Shown here piece after piece: positions 25,783-35,710 of a stretch of DNA of 64,000 bases (positions are counted from its first letter, which is position 1; every line of letters starts with the position of its first letter). The notes under the pieces were generated by a model. It worked only from the letters and a program-made list of their open reading frames with translations, was not told the origin of the DNA and did no database searches. The stretch lies in NCBI GenBank assembly GCA_023460995.1, contig JAEWOE010000006.1, positions 744,001-808,000 of the forward strand, in the 5' to 3' direction. This DNA comes from Bacillota bacterium. Its GTDB lineage: Bacteria > Bacillota_I > Bacilli_A > RF39 > UBA660. The translations under genes were made by a program, and so were the position numbers.

Positions 25783-26652
25783 CTATTTATAAACTTCAGC
25801 TTTAATAGCTTCAACATTTTCTTTCATAATAGTTATATAATCTTTTTTATTACTTCTTTCTTGTTCTGTAATATTAGATAATGTATGTAAGTAAGAAATT
25901 TTAACACCAGTATCATCAACAATAGTATTTACTATATCATTAAGTTCCTCATTATTAGGAGCAAACAAAGTAGTACAAGTACCATTAGCTATAAGTGATT
26001 TAGCTTGTGAAATTGTCTTTTCATTAGCAGTATCACTATCAAGTGATATAACATTAAAACCATATTTAGTTAAGAAAAGAAATAAGTCGTCAGTAACAAT
26101 AATATTCTTTTTAGAAGCATTCTCAACAACTAGACTAATACTAGCATCTAAATTAGATAACTGAATTTTAAGTTTATCATAATTTTCTTGAATATCATTT
26201 TTTATATAATGATTTGTGACATATTCATCAAAACCATTTTTAATATTTTGCGCTATCATAAGTAAATTAGAAGGATTAAGCCATAATTCTTCAGTACGAT
26301 TATTAATCTCCATACTTGCTGTTGAATCAATAATCATTATATTTTTGTTATGTTCAAAAAAGTCTGTAACATAGTTTTTTTCATTAACTAATCCATTAAA
26401 TATAAATAAATCCGATTGACTATAATCTTTTATTTGTTTATTAGTAAGCTCGTATTCAGTAGGTATTACACCATCTGGATAAATACTTGTTATATTACCA
26501 TATTTTCCGTATAATGTTTTAACTATATATTCAATAGGGTATACTGTTGTATATATATCTATGTCTTCCATAGTATCACTTTTAAAGCATCCTGTACTTG
26601 AAAGAGCCATTACCATAGTAACAATAACACATAATATTTTTTTGAAATTCAT
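25783..26652 (-). CDS. ZnuA/AdcA-like substrate-binding lipoprotein without the canonical metal histidines
   Basis: 289 residues: signal peptide with lipobox LSSTGC (lipid-bearing Cys22), then the cluster A-I metal-binding fold of zinc/manganese ABC importers (TTVYPIEYIVKTLYG, DLFIFNGL, WLNPSN, YGFNVISLD). All three histidine ligands of the family are substituted: PHxYE is PTEYE (T65), HxWLxP is ELWLNP (E122) and HDAF is DDLF (D188). So zinc binding as in ZnuA is doubtful. It may carry another ligand or be a sensor or paralogue. No ATPase or permease gene is adjacent. It overlaps yidD by one base. Confidence 0.8.
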   Translation of the reverse strand: MNFKKILCVIVTMVMALSSTGCFKSDTMEDIDIYTTVYPIEYIVKTLYGKYGNITSIYPDGVIPTEYELTNKQIKDYSQSDLFIFNGLVNEKNYVTDFFEHNKNIMIIDSTASMEINNRTEELWLNPSNLLMIAQNIKNGFDEYVTNHYIKNDIQENYDKLKIQLSNLDASISLVVENASKKNIIVTDDLFLFLTKYGFNVISLDSDTANEKTISQAKSLIANGTCTTLFAPNNEELNDIVNTIVDDTGVKISYLHTLSNITEQERSNKKDYITIMKENVEAIKAEVYK

Positions 26653-26873
26653 TATTTCACTCCTTTTTTTGGAACGGGATCATATCCGGCTTTACCAAAG
26701 GGATTACATCTAAGTATTCTTTTTGTAGCAAGGTAAGTTCCTTTAATACTACCATGTACTGTTATAGCTTCAATCGCATAATTAGAACATGTTGGTATAA
26801 ATCTACAATTATTATGAAAATTCCCAGGTATTTTTTGATATAATCTTATCATTTTTATTAAGATATTTTTCAT
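26652..26873 (-). CDS. yidD: YidD, membrane protein insertion efficiency factor
   Basis: 73 residues, matching the family length. The characteristic [15 protein letters not shown] stretch with its two cysteines, the following [28 protein letters not shown] block and the basic tail are all present. YidD aids YidC-dependent insertion. Usually encoded next to rnpA/yidC, but here it precedes a metal-binding-type lipoprotein with TAATG overlap, so it has been relocated. Confidence 0.95.
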   Translation of the reverse strand: MKNILIKMIRLYQKIPGNFHNNCRFIPTCSNYAIEAITVHGSIKGTYLATKRILRCNPFGKAGYDPVPKKGVK

Positions 26874-26967
26874 ATTAACACCAAACTAATTATACGATAA
26901 AATATATTAAAAGTAAAATAAATTATCACACTTTGCAAAAATTTGATATAATGAAATAGGTGATAGT

Positions 26968-27630
26968 ATGGAAATTTTAAAAAAGTTTAAAATAGACACA
27001 AATAGAGAGTCATTATATGAAAGAGCATTTACTCATACATCTTATGCTAATGAGACTGGTCAAGTAAGCTATGAACGCTTAGAATACTTAGGTGATGCTG
27101 TTTTAGAACTTATTATGAGTGAATATTTATATAAAAACACAGAAAAAGAAGAAGGCGAAATGACCAAACTTCGTTCTCACTATGTATGTGAAAATGCTTT
27201 ATATGAATATTCAATTAGATTAGGTTTAAATGAAGCTCTATTATTAGGTAAAGGCGAAGAAGAAAGTGGCGGTAAGTTTAGAAAAGCTATCGTTGCTGAT
27301 GTTTTTGAGTCATTTATTGGGGCAATGTTTTTAGATAAAGGTTTAGATACTGTTAAAGCCTTTATGTATGAAAATATTATTCCTTTAATTGAAGGACATA
27401 AAATAGATTCATTTAGTGATTATAAATCAGTTCTTCAGGAATTAGTTCAAACAGATAAAAGAAGTTTAGACTATACTGTTGTTAATGAAGAAGGACCTTC
27501 TCATAATAAAACATTTACTGTTGAAGTTAAAATAGATAATATTTTGTATGGTAAAGGAATTGCCCATAGTAAAAAAGAAGCTGAACAAGAAGCTGCTAAG
27601 GATGCTTTAAAGAAAGCACAAAATGGATAA
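26968..27630 (+). CDS. rnc: Ribonuclease III
   Basis: 220 residues. The RNase III signature ERLEYLGDAVLELIMSEYLY, the second catalytic block DVFESFIGAMFLDKG with the acidic residues, and a C-terminal double-stranded RNA-binding domain (SHNKTFTVEV ... KKEAEQEAAKDALKKA). Processes rRNA precursors and structured RNAs. Promoter TATAAT at 26949, 12 bases before the ribosome-binding site. Overlaps the next gene by eight bases. Confidence 0.95.
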   Translation: MEILKKFKIDTNRESLYERAFTHTSYANETGQVSYERLEYLGDAVLELIMSEYLYKNTEKEEGEMTKLRSHYVCENALYEYSIRLGLNEALLLGKGEEESGGKFRKAIVADVFESFIGAMFLDKGLDTVKAFMYENIIPLIEGHKIDSFSDYKSVLQELVQTDKRSLDYTVVNEEGPSHNKTFTVEVKIDNILYGKGIAHSKKEAEQEAAKDALKKAQNG

Positions 27631-28900
27631 TTTAGAGATAATATTTGATAATTTTACAGATGAAGCATCTAAAGGATATATTAAGACAAATCTCTTTATA
27701 TATAATATGCATTTTCAGACGGTTTATGGGGATGATAGATATAGTGGTAGACAATTATGTTTGAGAATAAGAAATAAGAAGAAATTCCTTACTCTGATTG
27801 GAAGGTATTTATTGCAGTTACAAAAATATCGTGGTTTAGATTTTGACTACAATTCTATAAAAGAAGCTATAACTTTATTATTTAGTAATATTACATATGA
27901 AGAATTCTTAAGTCCCGAGTTATATGTAGAAAAATATATTAATTTTTATAACTCACATTTACAAGATCAAACCATAAGTGGTTTTTCGTCTTTTAATGCT
28001 AACGTAACTTTTATTAGAAAAAATAAGAAAAGAAAAGAAGAAATAGATAGGTTAAAAGAAGAAGACCCTAATAATAAAATGGCTTGCAACATGGAAAGAG
28101 AATACAATGAGGGATTAACTTTTTCGCAAAATAGGAATAAAGAATTTTGGGATAGTAATATAGTAATTACAAATAAACTACAAAGCCCAAGGCAAGAAAC
28201 ACCATATAGTTTTGAAATAAACTTTGAAAAGGAAATAGATGGTAAGAAAGTAGCTTTTTATTTACCTAAGATAAGTTATGGTATAAGTAATGATGTTTGT
28301 TATATATATGCTGTTCAAAATGATGCTGAAAGCAATGCAGACATTGATTCTAAAAAATTCTGTAGTATGTTTAATCGCGCTTTATATGAATTAAATGATG
28401 GAGTTTACGAAAGTGAAACACAAGATTACAAAGACTATAAAGAAGGTAAAAGTACAGAATATGCGGAAAATATTAGTGATGTTTCTCCTTCAGCAGTATT
28501 AGCGTTATCAATATTTTTAAATGTATTATTTACTAATAATATCAGTAAAATAAAGGTAGTACCTTTTTTGCCAATGAGATATAATGCTAAAGAAAGAGCT
28601 AATTTTAAAAAAACACAATTTTTATCTAAAAGACAAGAATTAGATTTTTTGAAAAAGGTGACTTTATTTAAGGAAAAGAAAATTGATCATTACATGCTTC
28701 AAAATAATTTAACTAATAAATTTATAAGAAACTTTATGCGCCTTAACTATCATTTTCCTAATATTGATATTTTAAATTTTCCATATGAAATTGATGAAAC
28801 AATGACCATAAAATTAAATGAATTTACAAATACAAATAATGCAATTTTAAATGAAATAATAGAAAAAACAGGTGAACTTAAACGTGATAAAAATCTATAG
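27623..28900 (+). CDS. Protein of unknown function, translationally coupled to rnc
   Basis: 425 residues, no signal peptide or membrane segments. Alternating charged helices and beta stretches, with a distinct SPSAVLALSIFLNVLFTNNISKIKVVPFLPMRYNAKERANF segment in the centre. I do not recognise a family. It starts eight bases before the rnc stop and overlaps the next small gene, so it belongs to the rnc operon. A role in RNA metabolism is only a contextual guess. Confidence 0.6.
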   Translation: MDNLEIIFDNFTDEASKGYIKTNLFIYNMHFQTVYGDDRYSGRQLCLRIRNKKKFLTLIGRYLLQLQKYRGLDFDYNSIKEAITLLFSNITYEEFLSPELYVEKYINFYNSHLQDQTISGFSSFNANVTFIRKNKKRKEEIDRLKEEDPNNKMACNMEREYNEGLTFSQNRNKEFWDSNIVITNKLQSPRQETPYSFEINFEKEIDGKKVAFYLPKISYGISNDVCYIYAVQNDAESNADIDSKKFCSMFNRALYELNDGVYESETQDYKDYKEGKSTEYAENISDVSPSAVLALSIFLNVLFTNNISKIKVVPFLPMRYNAKERANFKKTQFLSKRQELDFLKKVTLFKEKKIDHYMLQNNLTNKFIRNFMRLNYHFPNIDILNFPYEIDETMTIKLNEFTNTNNAILNEIIEKTGELKRDKNL

Positions 28901-29201
28901 AAAAACAAGTAGTGTTGATAAGAAGAGTCCTTATAAAATATATCTTAATGATATGGAACTTGGTACTATTATGGACGGTGAAAGAAAAGACTTTAATTTA
29001 AGATCAAACTCTTATAAAGTTAAGATAGTAGGCGGAGGATTTCATAGTCCTGAGGTTAATGTATCACTTTCTGATGATCAAATTATTCAGCTTATTTGTT
29101 ATCCAGCTTATAAAGATACAAAATTTTCAAAATATATTTATAAAAATATATTTGGTGGTGAAGCAATATACTTAAAAGTAGATAAAGACTTTTATTTATA
29201 G
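28884..29201 (+). CDS. Small beta-rich protein (PEGA-like)
   Basis: About 105 residues. The pattern YKIYLNDMELGTIMDGERKDFNLRSNSYKVKIVGGG resembles PEGA/carboxypeptidase-regulatory-like beta-sandwich domains, in which a short inlet and a Gly-rich turn bind carbohydrate or protein. Start is probably the GTG at 28884, preceded by AGGTGA, within the upstream gene; 28872 is the alternative. Third gene of the rnc operon. Function unknown. Confidence 0.5.
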   Translation: MIKIYRKTSSVDKKSPYKIYLNDMELGTIMDGERKDFNLRSNSYKVKIVGGGFHSPEVNVSLSDDQIIQLICYPAYKDTKFSKYIYKNIFGGEAIYLKVDKDFYL

Positions 29202-29254
29202 TTGAAAATTGTTATAAAATACTATAAAATATATTTGTTAAAAGGAGTGAGAAA

Positions 29255-29968
29255 ATGGGTAGATTTCCAAATATAGCAGCTAGCAAAGCTAAAACTGGTG
29301 CTGCTAAAGGTAAATTATATTCAATGTATGCTAGAGAAATATATCTAGCTGCTAAAACTGGCGGAATTGCACCTGAAGCTAATTCAAGTTTAAAAAGATT
29401 AATTGATAGGGCTAAAAAGGAACAAGTTCCAGCTGATATTATTAAAAGAGCAATAGATAAAGTTAGTAGTGGTATTGATGATTCATATCAAAGTACAATG
29501 TATGAAATGTTTGGACCAGGTGGATCAACACTTATGATTCAGTGCTTAACAGATAATGTTAATAGAACAGTAAGTGATTTAAGAGCTGTAGTAAATAAAT
29601 GTCATATTAAAATGGGAGCTATGGGTAGCGTAGCTTTTATGTATGATAATTATGCCATTGTTGGATTTAAGGGGTTATCAGAAGAAAAAGCAATGGAAGC
29701 TTTAATTGAAGCAGACATAGACTTACAAGATATTGAAACAGATCAAGAGTTAACTGTTATTTATGGTGATCCACAAGACTTATTCAAGATTAAAGATGCT
29801 ATTACTAAAGTACTTCCAACAGTAGATTTTGCTGTAGAGGAAATAGCAATGGTACCAAAGGAAACAATTTCCATAGCTGGAGAAGACTTAGAAATCTTTA
29901 ATAAATTGTTGTCTATGCTTGATGAAGTAGAAGATGTACAAAATGTTTATCATAATGTAAATTTATAA
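29255..29968 (+). CDS. YebC/PmpR-family protein
   Basis: 237 residues of the YebC/TACO1 family, either a transcriptional regulator (PmpR type) or a translation factor easing stalled ribosomes at proline tracts. The N-terminal RFPNIAASKAKTGAAKGKLYSMYAREIYLAAK block, the VPADIIKRAIDK block and the YEMFGPGGSTLMIQCLTDNVNRT block are diagnostic. GGAGTGAG ribosome-binding site. Followed 22 bases later by the signal peptidase gene. Confidence 0.93.
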   Translation: MGRFPNIAASKAKTGAAKGKLYSMYAREIYLAAKTGGIAPEANSSLKRLIDRAKKEQVPADIIKRAIDKVSSGIDDSYQSTMYEMFGPGGSTLMIQCLTDNVNRTVSDLRAVVNKCHIKMGAMGSVAFMYDNYAIVGFKGLSEEKAMEALIEADIDLQDIETDQELTVIYGDPQDLFKIKDAITKVLPTVDFAVEEIAMVPKETISIAGEDLEIFNKLLSMLDEVEDVQNVYHNVNL

Positions 29969-29990
29969 TAGCATTTGAAGGAGAGTAAAT

Positions 29991-30530
29991 ATGGATTTTA
30001 GGGGTATAAAAGAATTTATAAAAGATACTTTTGGTTATATACTAGTTATAGTGGCAGTAATACTAATTGCGAACTATGTAGTAACATTACAACAAAATGT
30101 TGGTCCATCTATGCAACCAACTCTAAATAATGGTGATGTGTTATTTTTAAATAAAACTGCTTATAAAATAGGGAAAGTAAAAAGAAATGATGTGGTTGCT
30201 TTTTTCTATGCTGAAACTAAATACTTGGTAAAAAGAGTAGTTGGTCTTCCTGGAGAAAGAATTGACTATATAGATAATACACTTTATATTGACGATAAAG
30301 CATACAATGAAAATTTCTTAGCAAATGATGTTTTAACTAGTGATTTTAAGATGGAAGATATTTTAGGTTGTGAAGATGGTGTAATTCCTGAAAATACATA
30401 TTTAGTTCTTGGTGATAATAGAGGAGATTCTATGGATAGTAGAGAAATTGGTGTTATAAAAAAAGATGACATCATGGGAAAAACTACTTTTAGAATTTGG
30501 CCTTTTGCTAAAATAGGTTTTATAAAATAG
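29991..30530 (+). CDS. Signal peptidase I
   Basis: 179 residues, one N-terminal transmembrane helix (~13-32). Catalytic serine S40 in GPSMQPTLNNGD and general-base lysine K81 in YLVKRVVGLPGERI, plus the GDNRGDSMDSR box. SipS/LepB of Gram-positive size. Removes Sec signal peptides, but not the prepilin signals of the next two genes, which need a prepilin peptidase. GGAGAG ribosome-binding site; terminator overlaps its end. Confidence 0.95.
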   Translation: MDFRGIKEFIKDTFGYILVIVAVILIANYVVTLQQNVGPSMQPTLNNGDVLFLNKTAYKIGKVKRNDVVAFFYAETKYLVKRVVGLPGERIDYIDNTLYIDDKAYNENFLANDVLTSDFKMEDILGCEDGVIPENTYLVLGDNRGDSMDSREIGVIKKDDIMGKTTFRIWPFAKIGFIK

Positions 30531-30555
30531 AGAATTTTATTCTCTATTTTTTTTA
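30526..30555 (+). terminator. Terminator
   Basis: AAATAGAGAA (30526-30535) pairs with TTCTCTATTT (30541-30550), then T residues. Closely similar hairpins follow each giant prepilin gene. Confidence 0.85.
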
Positions 30556-30790
30556 ATTGTGTTATACTTATTTTAGTAGAAAAATAGGTAGTAAGTGTTA
30601 GAAGTAGGAAAGAGGTTTTTTGTTTTATGAAAGAAAGAGGTTTTACACTTATCGAGTTATTAGCAGTTATATTAATATTAGGAATAATAGCTTTAATTGC
30701 TATTCCAGCAGTTACAAAAATGGTTGAAGAGTCGAGAATAAAGGCATTTAAGGAAACAAATCAAAATATTGCGTCAGTGGTTGAAGGAGA
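30556..30790 (+). repeat. Duplicated 5' region of the giant prepilin genes, copy 1
   Basis: Promoter (extended -10 TGTTATACT), leader and first ~160 coding bases are almost identical to those at 32982-33216. The 3' ends of the two genes (last ~115 coding bases plus terminator) are also nearly identical. The middle parts differ clearly. Confidence 0.85.
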
Positions 30791-32954
30791 ATGTGCTACT
30801 TCACAAATAAATGGTACTAGCTCTTCAGCTGGATATACTTTTAATGAAGAAGGTGCATCCGGTGACATAGGTGTTAAAGGTAAACTTCCAACTGGTGGTT
30901 CGGTTGTTTCAGATAATTCATGTAATTCAATGGTTTATACGACAAATGATAGTTATTGTGCTGTAAAGACAGCATCAGATGATGAAGTAGTTGTTGGAAA
31001 AATTAAAGATGGAAATTGTAGTGTTGTTATGAAAAATGATAGTTATTGCACAAGTGATTCTAATCCAGGTGTATTAAGTGGGACAGGTATAGAGGCAGAT
31101 CCATATTTAATTGATAGTATTGAAGATTTAGTTTCACTTGTTGGATTAGTTGATAGCGATGCTAACAATTATGCAACTAAATTCGTTAAACTAAATAATA
31201 ATTTAGATTTTAAAAATAGTTGTTCATATGTTGATGAAAATAATATAACATATGGAGATATAAATGGTGACGGCGAAGTAAATGGTTTAATGACAGAGTT
31301 GACGACTAAAGCAGGTTTTTTACCAATTGGTCATAGAAATGAATATCTTGGTAATAGTTACACTGAATTTTCCGGAAGTTTTGATGGCGGGAATCATTAC
31401 ATATCAAATCTATACATAAATAGACCAACACAAAGCGGTATAGGGCTATTTGGAACTATTTATTCATATGGTATATCCCAACAATTTAAAAATATAAATA
31501 TAATTAATTCAAAAGTTACAGGTTCAAGTCAAGCATCAATACTAGTTGGTGCATCAAATGGATCAAATAATTCACTAAAATTTGATAATGTTTATATTGC
31601 AGGTGATGTTGAAGGAACAGGTTATAATTCACTTGTTTTAGGTTATGTATACCCAAATGCGGTTATGGAAACTTATGTTTTTTCAAATATAGTCACAGTA
31701 GGTTCTGTGACAAGTAATCCTGAATCTCCTGGTGTATATACAGCCGGCGTGTTTGGTAGTACATATCCCCAAAGAAGTATATATAAAAATATTAAAAACT
31801 ATGCTAATGTAGACGGCTTCAATAATACTGGCGGTATATTTGGAAAAGTTGAATATGCCACAATAACTGATGTTTATAATTATGGTAATATTACAGATAA
31901 AGGTGAGGATACTAGTACAGGTGGCATTATTGGATATACAAATGGTTATGATTTAGTAATGCAAAATGCTTATAATTACGGAACAATAAAAGGGAATAAT
32001 GCAGTAGGTGGTATAGTTGGATCAGGTGGAACTCCAATAGAACTTAAAAACTTAGTCAATTATGGGGATATAATATATACTTCTTTTGGAAATAATTCTC
32101 ACTCCCAATATTTTGGCGGTATAGCTGGCTTTGTGCGCAAAACAACTCTTACAAATGCAATTAATCATGGTGATATATATGGAGTAAATAGAACAGGCGG
32201 AATAATTGGTAGTAGTACTTCAGTAGTTGCTAAGGATTTGTCTAATTATGGCAATGTTTATGGTCAATATGCAATAGGTGGTATAGCGGGAGAAGCATTT
32301 ATTTCTGGTACTGATACACAAAGTATATCTAATGCTTTAAATCAAGGGGATATAAAAGTCAAATCATTTGAAGATGGATATACTTTTAAAAGTAATGCAC
32401 TAGCGGGTGGAATAGTTGGCTATACCGGTGATATAACTATAACTAGCGCTTATTCAAATGGTAATATAAGTGTTGAAAGTAATAATGGTTATTGGAGTTT
32501 TATAGGCGGAATAGTGGGTAGAGTTGATTCTTATACCTCTCCAGTATCTATAATAAATGCTTATTCTAATACTAATATTGATGTTAAAAACAATTATGAG
32601 TCAGCAAGTAATGGGTTTTTTGGAGGTATAGTTGGATATGGTTATTCTCCAAGTATTCTTACAAATGTTTATTATGTTGGTAACGTTACAACAAATTTAA
32701 CTACTAAAACAGTAGGAACAATTATAGCAAGTGGTGATAAGACAATTACAAATGCTTATTATAATAATGAGAATATTGCTAATTTCAATGTTATTGAAGG
32801 AGTAGCAGTTAATAATTCATCAGTAAATACTTCTTGGTTTAAAGATACATTATCTTTAGGCAGTGCATTTGATTATAGTAATGGAATTTACCCAAGATTA
32901 TATTCATTTGGTACTACTACTTTAATACCAAATCAAAAAGAGATTGATTTATAA
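30627..32954 (+). CDS. Giant prepilin-like protein with GLUG-type repeats, copy 1
   Basis: 775 residues. Prepilin signal MKERG^FTLIELLAVILILG with Glu5 and the pilin helix. A linker with paired cysteines follows, then DPYLIDSIEDLVSLVG, an EF-hand/dockerin-like loop DINGDGE (~210), FSGSFDGGNHYISNLYI, and about ten beta-helix repeats ending in GGIVG/GGIIG/GGIAG (GLUG-type). The C-terminus is a conserved LSLGSAFDYSNGIYPRLYSFG module. Repeats of this kind build elongated adhesin stalks. Probably a surface-exposed filament or stalk protein needing a prepilin peptidase encoded elsewhere. Follows signal peptidase I. Confidence 0.85.
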   Translation: MKERGFTLIELLAVILILGIIALIAIPAVTKMVEESRIKAFKETNQNIASVVEGECATSQINGTSSSAGYTFNEEGASGDIGVKGKLPTGGSVVSDNSCNSMVYTTNDSYCAVKTASDDEVVVGKIKDGNCSVVMKNDSYCTSDSNPGVLSGTGIEADPYLIDSIEDLVSLVGLVDSDANNYATKFVKLNNNLDFKNSCSYVDENNITYGDINGDGEVNGLMTELTTKAGFLPIGHRNEYLGNSYTEFSGSFDGGNHYISNLYINRPTQSGIGLFGTIYSYGISQQFKNINIINSKVTGSSQASILVGASNGSNNSLKFDNVYIAGDVEGTGYNSLVLGYVYPNAVMETYVFSNIVTVGSVTSNPESPGVYTAGVFGSTYPQRSIYKNIKNYANVDGFNNTGGIFGKVEYATITDVYNYGNITDKGEDTSTGGIIGYTNGYDLVMQNAYNYGTIKGNNAVGGIVGSGGTPIELKNLVNYGDIIYTSFGNNSHSQYFGGIAGFVRKTTLTNAINHGDIYGVNRTGGIIGSSTSVVAKDLSNYGNVYGQYAIGGIAGEAFISGTDTQSISNALNQGDIKVKSFEDGYTFKSNALAGGIVGYTGDITITSAYSNGNISVESNNGYWSFIGGIVGRVDSYTSPVSIINAYSNTNIDVKNNYESASNGFFGGIVGYGYSPSILTNVYYVGNVTTNLTTKTVGTIIASGDKTITNAYYNNENIANFNVIEGVAVNNSSVNTSWFKDTLSLGSAFDYSNGIYPRLYSFGTTTLIPNQKEIDL

Positions 32955-32978
32955 AAGAGAATTTTATTCTCTTTTTTT
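32953..32978 (+). terminator. Terminator of giant prepilin copy 1
   Basis: AAAAGAGAA, TTTTA loop, TTCTCTTTT plus T-run. Confidence 0.8.
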
Positions 32979-32981
32979 AAA

Positions 32982-33216
32982 ATTGTGTTATACTTATTTT
33001 AGTAGAAAAATAAGTAGTAAGTGTTAGAAGTAGGAAAGAGGTTTTTTGTTTTATGAAAGAAAGAGGTTTTACACTTATCGAGTTATTAGCAGTTATATTA
33101 ATATTAGGAATAATAGCATTAATCGCCATTCCAGCAGTTACAAAAATGGTTGAAGAGTCGAGAATAAAGGCATTTAAGGAAACAAATCAAAATATTGCGT
33201 CAGTGGTTGAAGGAGA
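32982..33216 (+). repeat. Duplicated 5' region of the giant prepilin genes, copy 2
   Basis: Near-identical copy of 30556-30790: extended -10 TGTTATACT, leader, GAAAGAGG ribosome-binding region and the coding sequence for the prepilin signal and helix. Confidence 0.85.
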
Positions 33217-35710
33217 ATGTTCTACAGCACAGTTAAAAGGTACGGGAACAACAGCGGGATATACTTTTAATGAAGAAGGTGCATCCGGTGACATAGGTGT
33301 TAAAGGTAAACTTCCAACTGGTGGTTCTGTATCCACGGATAATTCATGCAATTCAACTGTATACACTAATAATGACAAATATTGTGCTATAAAAACAGCT
33401 AATGATAACGAAATAACAGTCGGAAAATATACTGATGGGAAGTGCAATATTACTATGAAAGATGACAGCTATTGTACGAGTGACTCTAATCCTGGTATTT
33501 TAAGTGGAACAGGCACAGAAATAGATCCATATTCAATAGAAAGTATTGAAGATTTAGTTTCTCTTGTTGGATTAGTTGATAATGATGCTGCAAAGTTCGC
33601 TAACAAGTATGTTAAATTAAATAGTAATTTAGATTTTAAAAATACTTGTTCGTATGTTGATACTAATTCGAAAGAATATGGAGATGTTAATAGTGATGGA
33701 GAAATATCAGGATTAATGGAAGAACTAACAACAGATTCAGGATTCATGCCTATAGGTCACAAAATGGAATATATGGGTAAAAGTTATTCTGAATATAGAG
33801 GTAATTTTGATGGTGGAAATCACTATATATCAAATTTGTATATAAATAGATCAGAAGAAAGTGTTATAGGATTATTTGGAAGTCTCTATTCATATGATTT
33901 TCCACAAGAATTTAAAAATATTAATATTATAAACAGTGATGTTGTTGGAAAATCTTATACATCATTATTATTTGGCCAAGTTCAAGTTTATAATTCAATA
34001 ATAATGAACAATATCCATACTATTGGTAATGTTACAGGCACATCTGATTCTGGCCTTGTTTCTGGTAGTGTATCATTATCCTATTTAGCTTCAGCAGAAG
34101 TCTCAAACATCACTTCTGCGGGATCGGTTAATGGTACAAATGGTTATATAGGTGGAACTTTTGGTGAAGTCAGTTATGGTAATTATAAAAATATTACTAA
34201 TTACGCCCTAGTGCATGGAAATAATTACTCTGGCGGAGTTTTTGGCAAGTTTGCTTTTGCTTCTTTAACCGGTGCGAAAAATTATGGAAAAGTAAATGAT
34301 TTGCATGATTACAATCCTTCTCTAACAAAATACTCTATTGGCGGTGTAATAGGATATTCATCTAGTGCTATTAGTGTTTCTGATGCATACAATTATGCAG
34401 ATGTCATTGGGGTTTCAAATTTAGGTGGTATAATAGGAAATGCTCAAGATTACGAAACAACAAAATATAATAATTTATACAATTACGGAGACATTAGTTA
34501 TCCAATTTATGGAGATTTTGACAATATGAATTATATTAGTCAGCTTGGTGGTATTATTGGTAATGCCAACAATGGAACTATAACTAATACTTACAATTAT
34601 GGCGATGTAACTGGATGGTCCAGGACCGGCGGATTAGTAGGTAGTATAAGTAGTAGTGTATTATTAACTAATTTATCCAATTACGGAAAAGTAATTGGAG
34701 AACAATATATTGGAGGAATTGCTGGGGAGACTTATAATAAAACGGTCTCAAATTTATCTAATTACGGTGATGTTGTAGGAAAGAAGTTTGTAGGTGGAAT
34801 AATTGGTAGTGGTTCACCATCAACTTTTGATAATTTAGTTAATCGTGGTGATGTAAAAAGTAGTAATTTTGGGCAGGATGATTCTAGTCAACTTGATATT
34901 GGGGGAATAATAGGTCAAACAAGTAGTAGTGTTCTTGTTAACGGAAATAATGCCTATAATTATGGAGATGTGTATGGTTATTATGATACTGGAGGCATAA
35001 TTGGTTTTGCAGGTAAAGTAACAGGTACGAACTTTGCAAATTACGGCAAAGTATATGGCCAATATCAAACCGGGGGATTAATTGGAGAGACTTCGACACT
35101 TAATCTAACTAACATTTTAAATCAAGGAGACTTAGAAATAACATCTTTTGAAAGTAGTTCATATAATCCATTAGGTGGCGGTATGGTTGGCAGTGGTTAC
35201 AGTGTAATTTTAACAAACGGTTATTCAATCGGAAATATTGACGTTGAAAGTAATAATGGTTATTGGGCTAGAGTAGGCGGAGCCTTAGGAGAGGTAACTA
35301 CGGCTCAACTCAATAACATCCATGTTGAAAGCGATATATCGGTTAATAATAATTCATCAGAGCAAAGTGGTTATATAGGTGGAGTTATTGCTAATAGTAA
35401 TTCAACAAGTGCACTTACCAATATCTATTATAAAGGAAAAATAACAACGAACCTTTCTGCACCATATGCAGGAACGATAGTGGCTGATTCAAATGCGACA
35501 CAAACTAATGTATTTTACAATAATGCAAACCAAGCAAGTTTTAATGTCATAACTGGAACAGCAATAAGTAATAGTACAATTAATTCTAATTGGTTTAAAG
35601 ATACATTATCTTTAGGCAGTGCATTTGATTATAGTAATGGAATATATCCAAGATTATATTCATTTGGCACTACTACTTTAATACCAAATCAAAAAGAGAT
35701 TGATTTATAA
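33053..35710 (+). CDS. Giant prepilin-like protein with GLUG-type repeats, copy 2
   Basis: 885-residue tandem paralogue: the prepilin N-terminus is identical to copy 1 over the first ~55 residues and the last ~37 residues are identical, whereas the repeat region is diverged and longer (more GGIIG/GGIAG/GGLVG units). The calcium-loop-like DVNSDGE is kept. The conserved ends and divergent middle suggest gene conversion at the ends or selection for diversity in the repeats. Likely a surface stalk or adhesin. Confidence 0.85.
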   Translation: MKERGFTLIELLAVILILGIIALIAIPAVTKMVEESRIKAFKETNQNIASVVEGECSTAQLKGTGTTAGYTFNEEGASGDIGVKGKLPTGGSVSTDNSCNSTVYTNNDKYCAIKTANDNEITVGKYTDGKCNITMKDDSYCTSDSNPGILSGTGTEIDPYSIESIEDLVSLVGLVDNDAAKFANKYVKLNSNLDFKNTCSYVDTNSKEYGDVNSDGEISGLMEELTTDSGFMPIGHKMEYMGKSYSEYRGNFDGGNHYISNLYINRSEESVIGLFGSLYSYDFPQEFKNINIINSDVVGKSYTSLLFGQVQVYNSIIMNNIHTIGNVTGTSDSGLVSGSVSLSYLASAEVSNITSAGSVNGTNGYIGGTFGEVSYGNYKNITNYALVHGNNYSGGVFGKFAFASLTGAKNYGKVNDLHDYNPSLTKYSIGGVIGYSSSAISVSDAYNYADVIGVSNLGGIIGNAQDYETTKYNNLYNYGDISYPIYGDFDNMNYISQLGGIIGNANNGTITNTYNYGDVTGWSRTGGLVGSISSSVLLTNLSNYGKVIGEQYIGGIAGETYNKTVSNLSNYGDVVGKKFVGGIIGSGSPSTFDNLVNRGDVKSSNFGQDDSSQLDIGGIIGQTSSSVLVNGNNAYNYGDVYGYYDTGGIIGFAGKVTGTNFANYGKVYGQYQTGGLIGETSTLNLTNILNQGDLEITSFESSSYNPLGGGMVGSGYSVILTNGYSIGNIDVESNNGYWARVGGALGEVTTAQLNNIHVESDISVNNNSSEQSGYIGGVIANSNSTSALTNIYYKGKITTNLSAPYAGTIVADSNATQTNVFYNNANQASFNVITGTAISNSTINSNWFKDTLSLGSAFDYSNGIYPRLYSFGTTTLIPNQKEIDL

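Noticed and set aside
30627..35710. The many GGIVG/GGIIG units as a CRISPR array or DNA tandem repeat
   Set aside because: Repetition is at protein level (GLUG-type beta-helix repeats) with variable DNA and spacing; no spacer-repeat structure. No CRISPR array was seen in the window.
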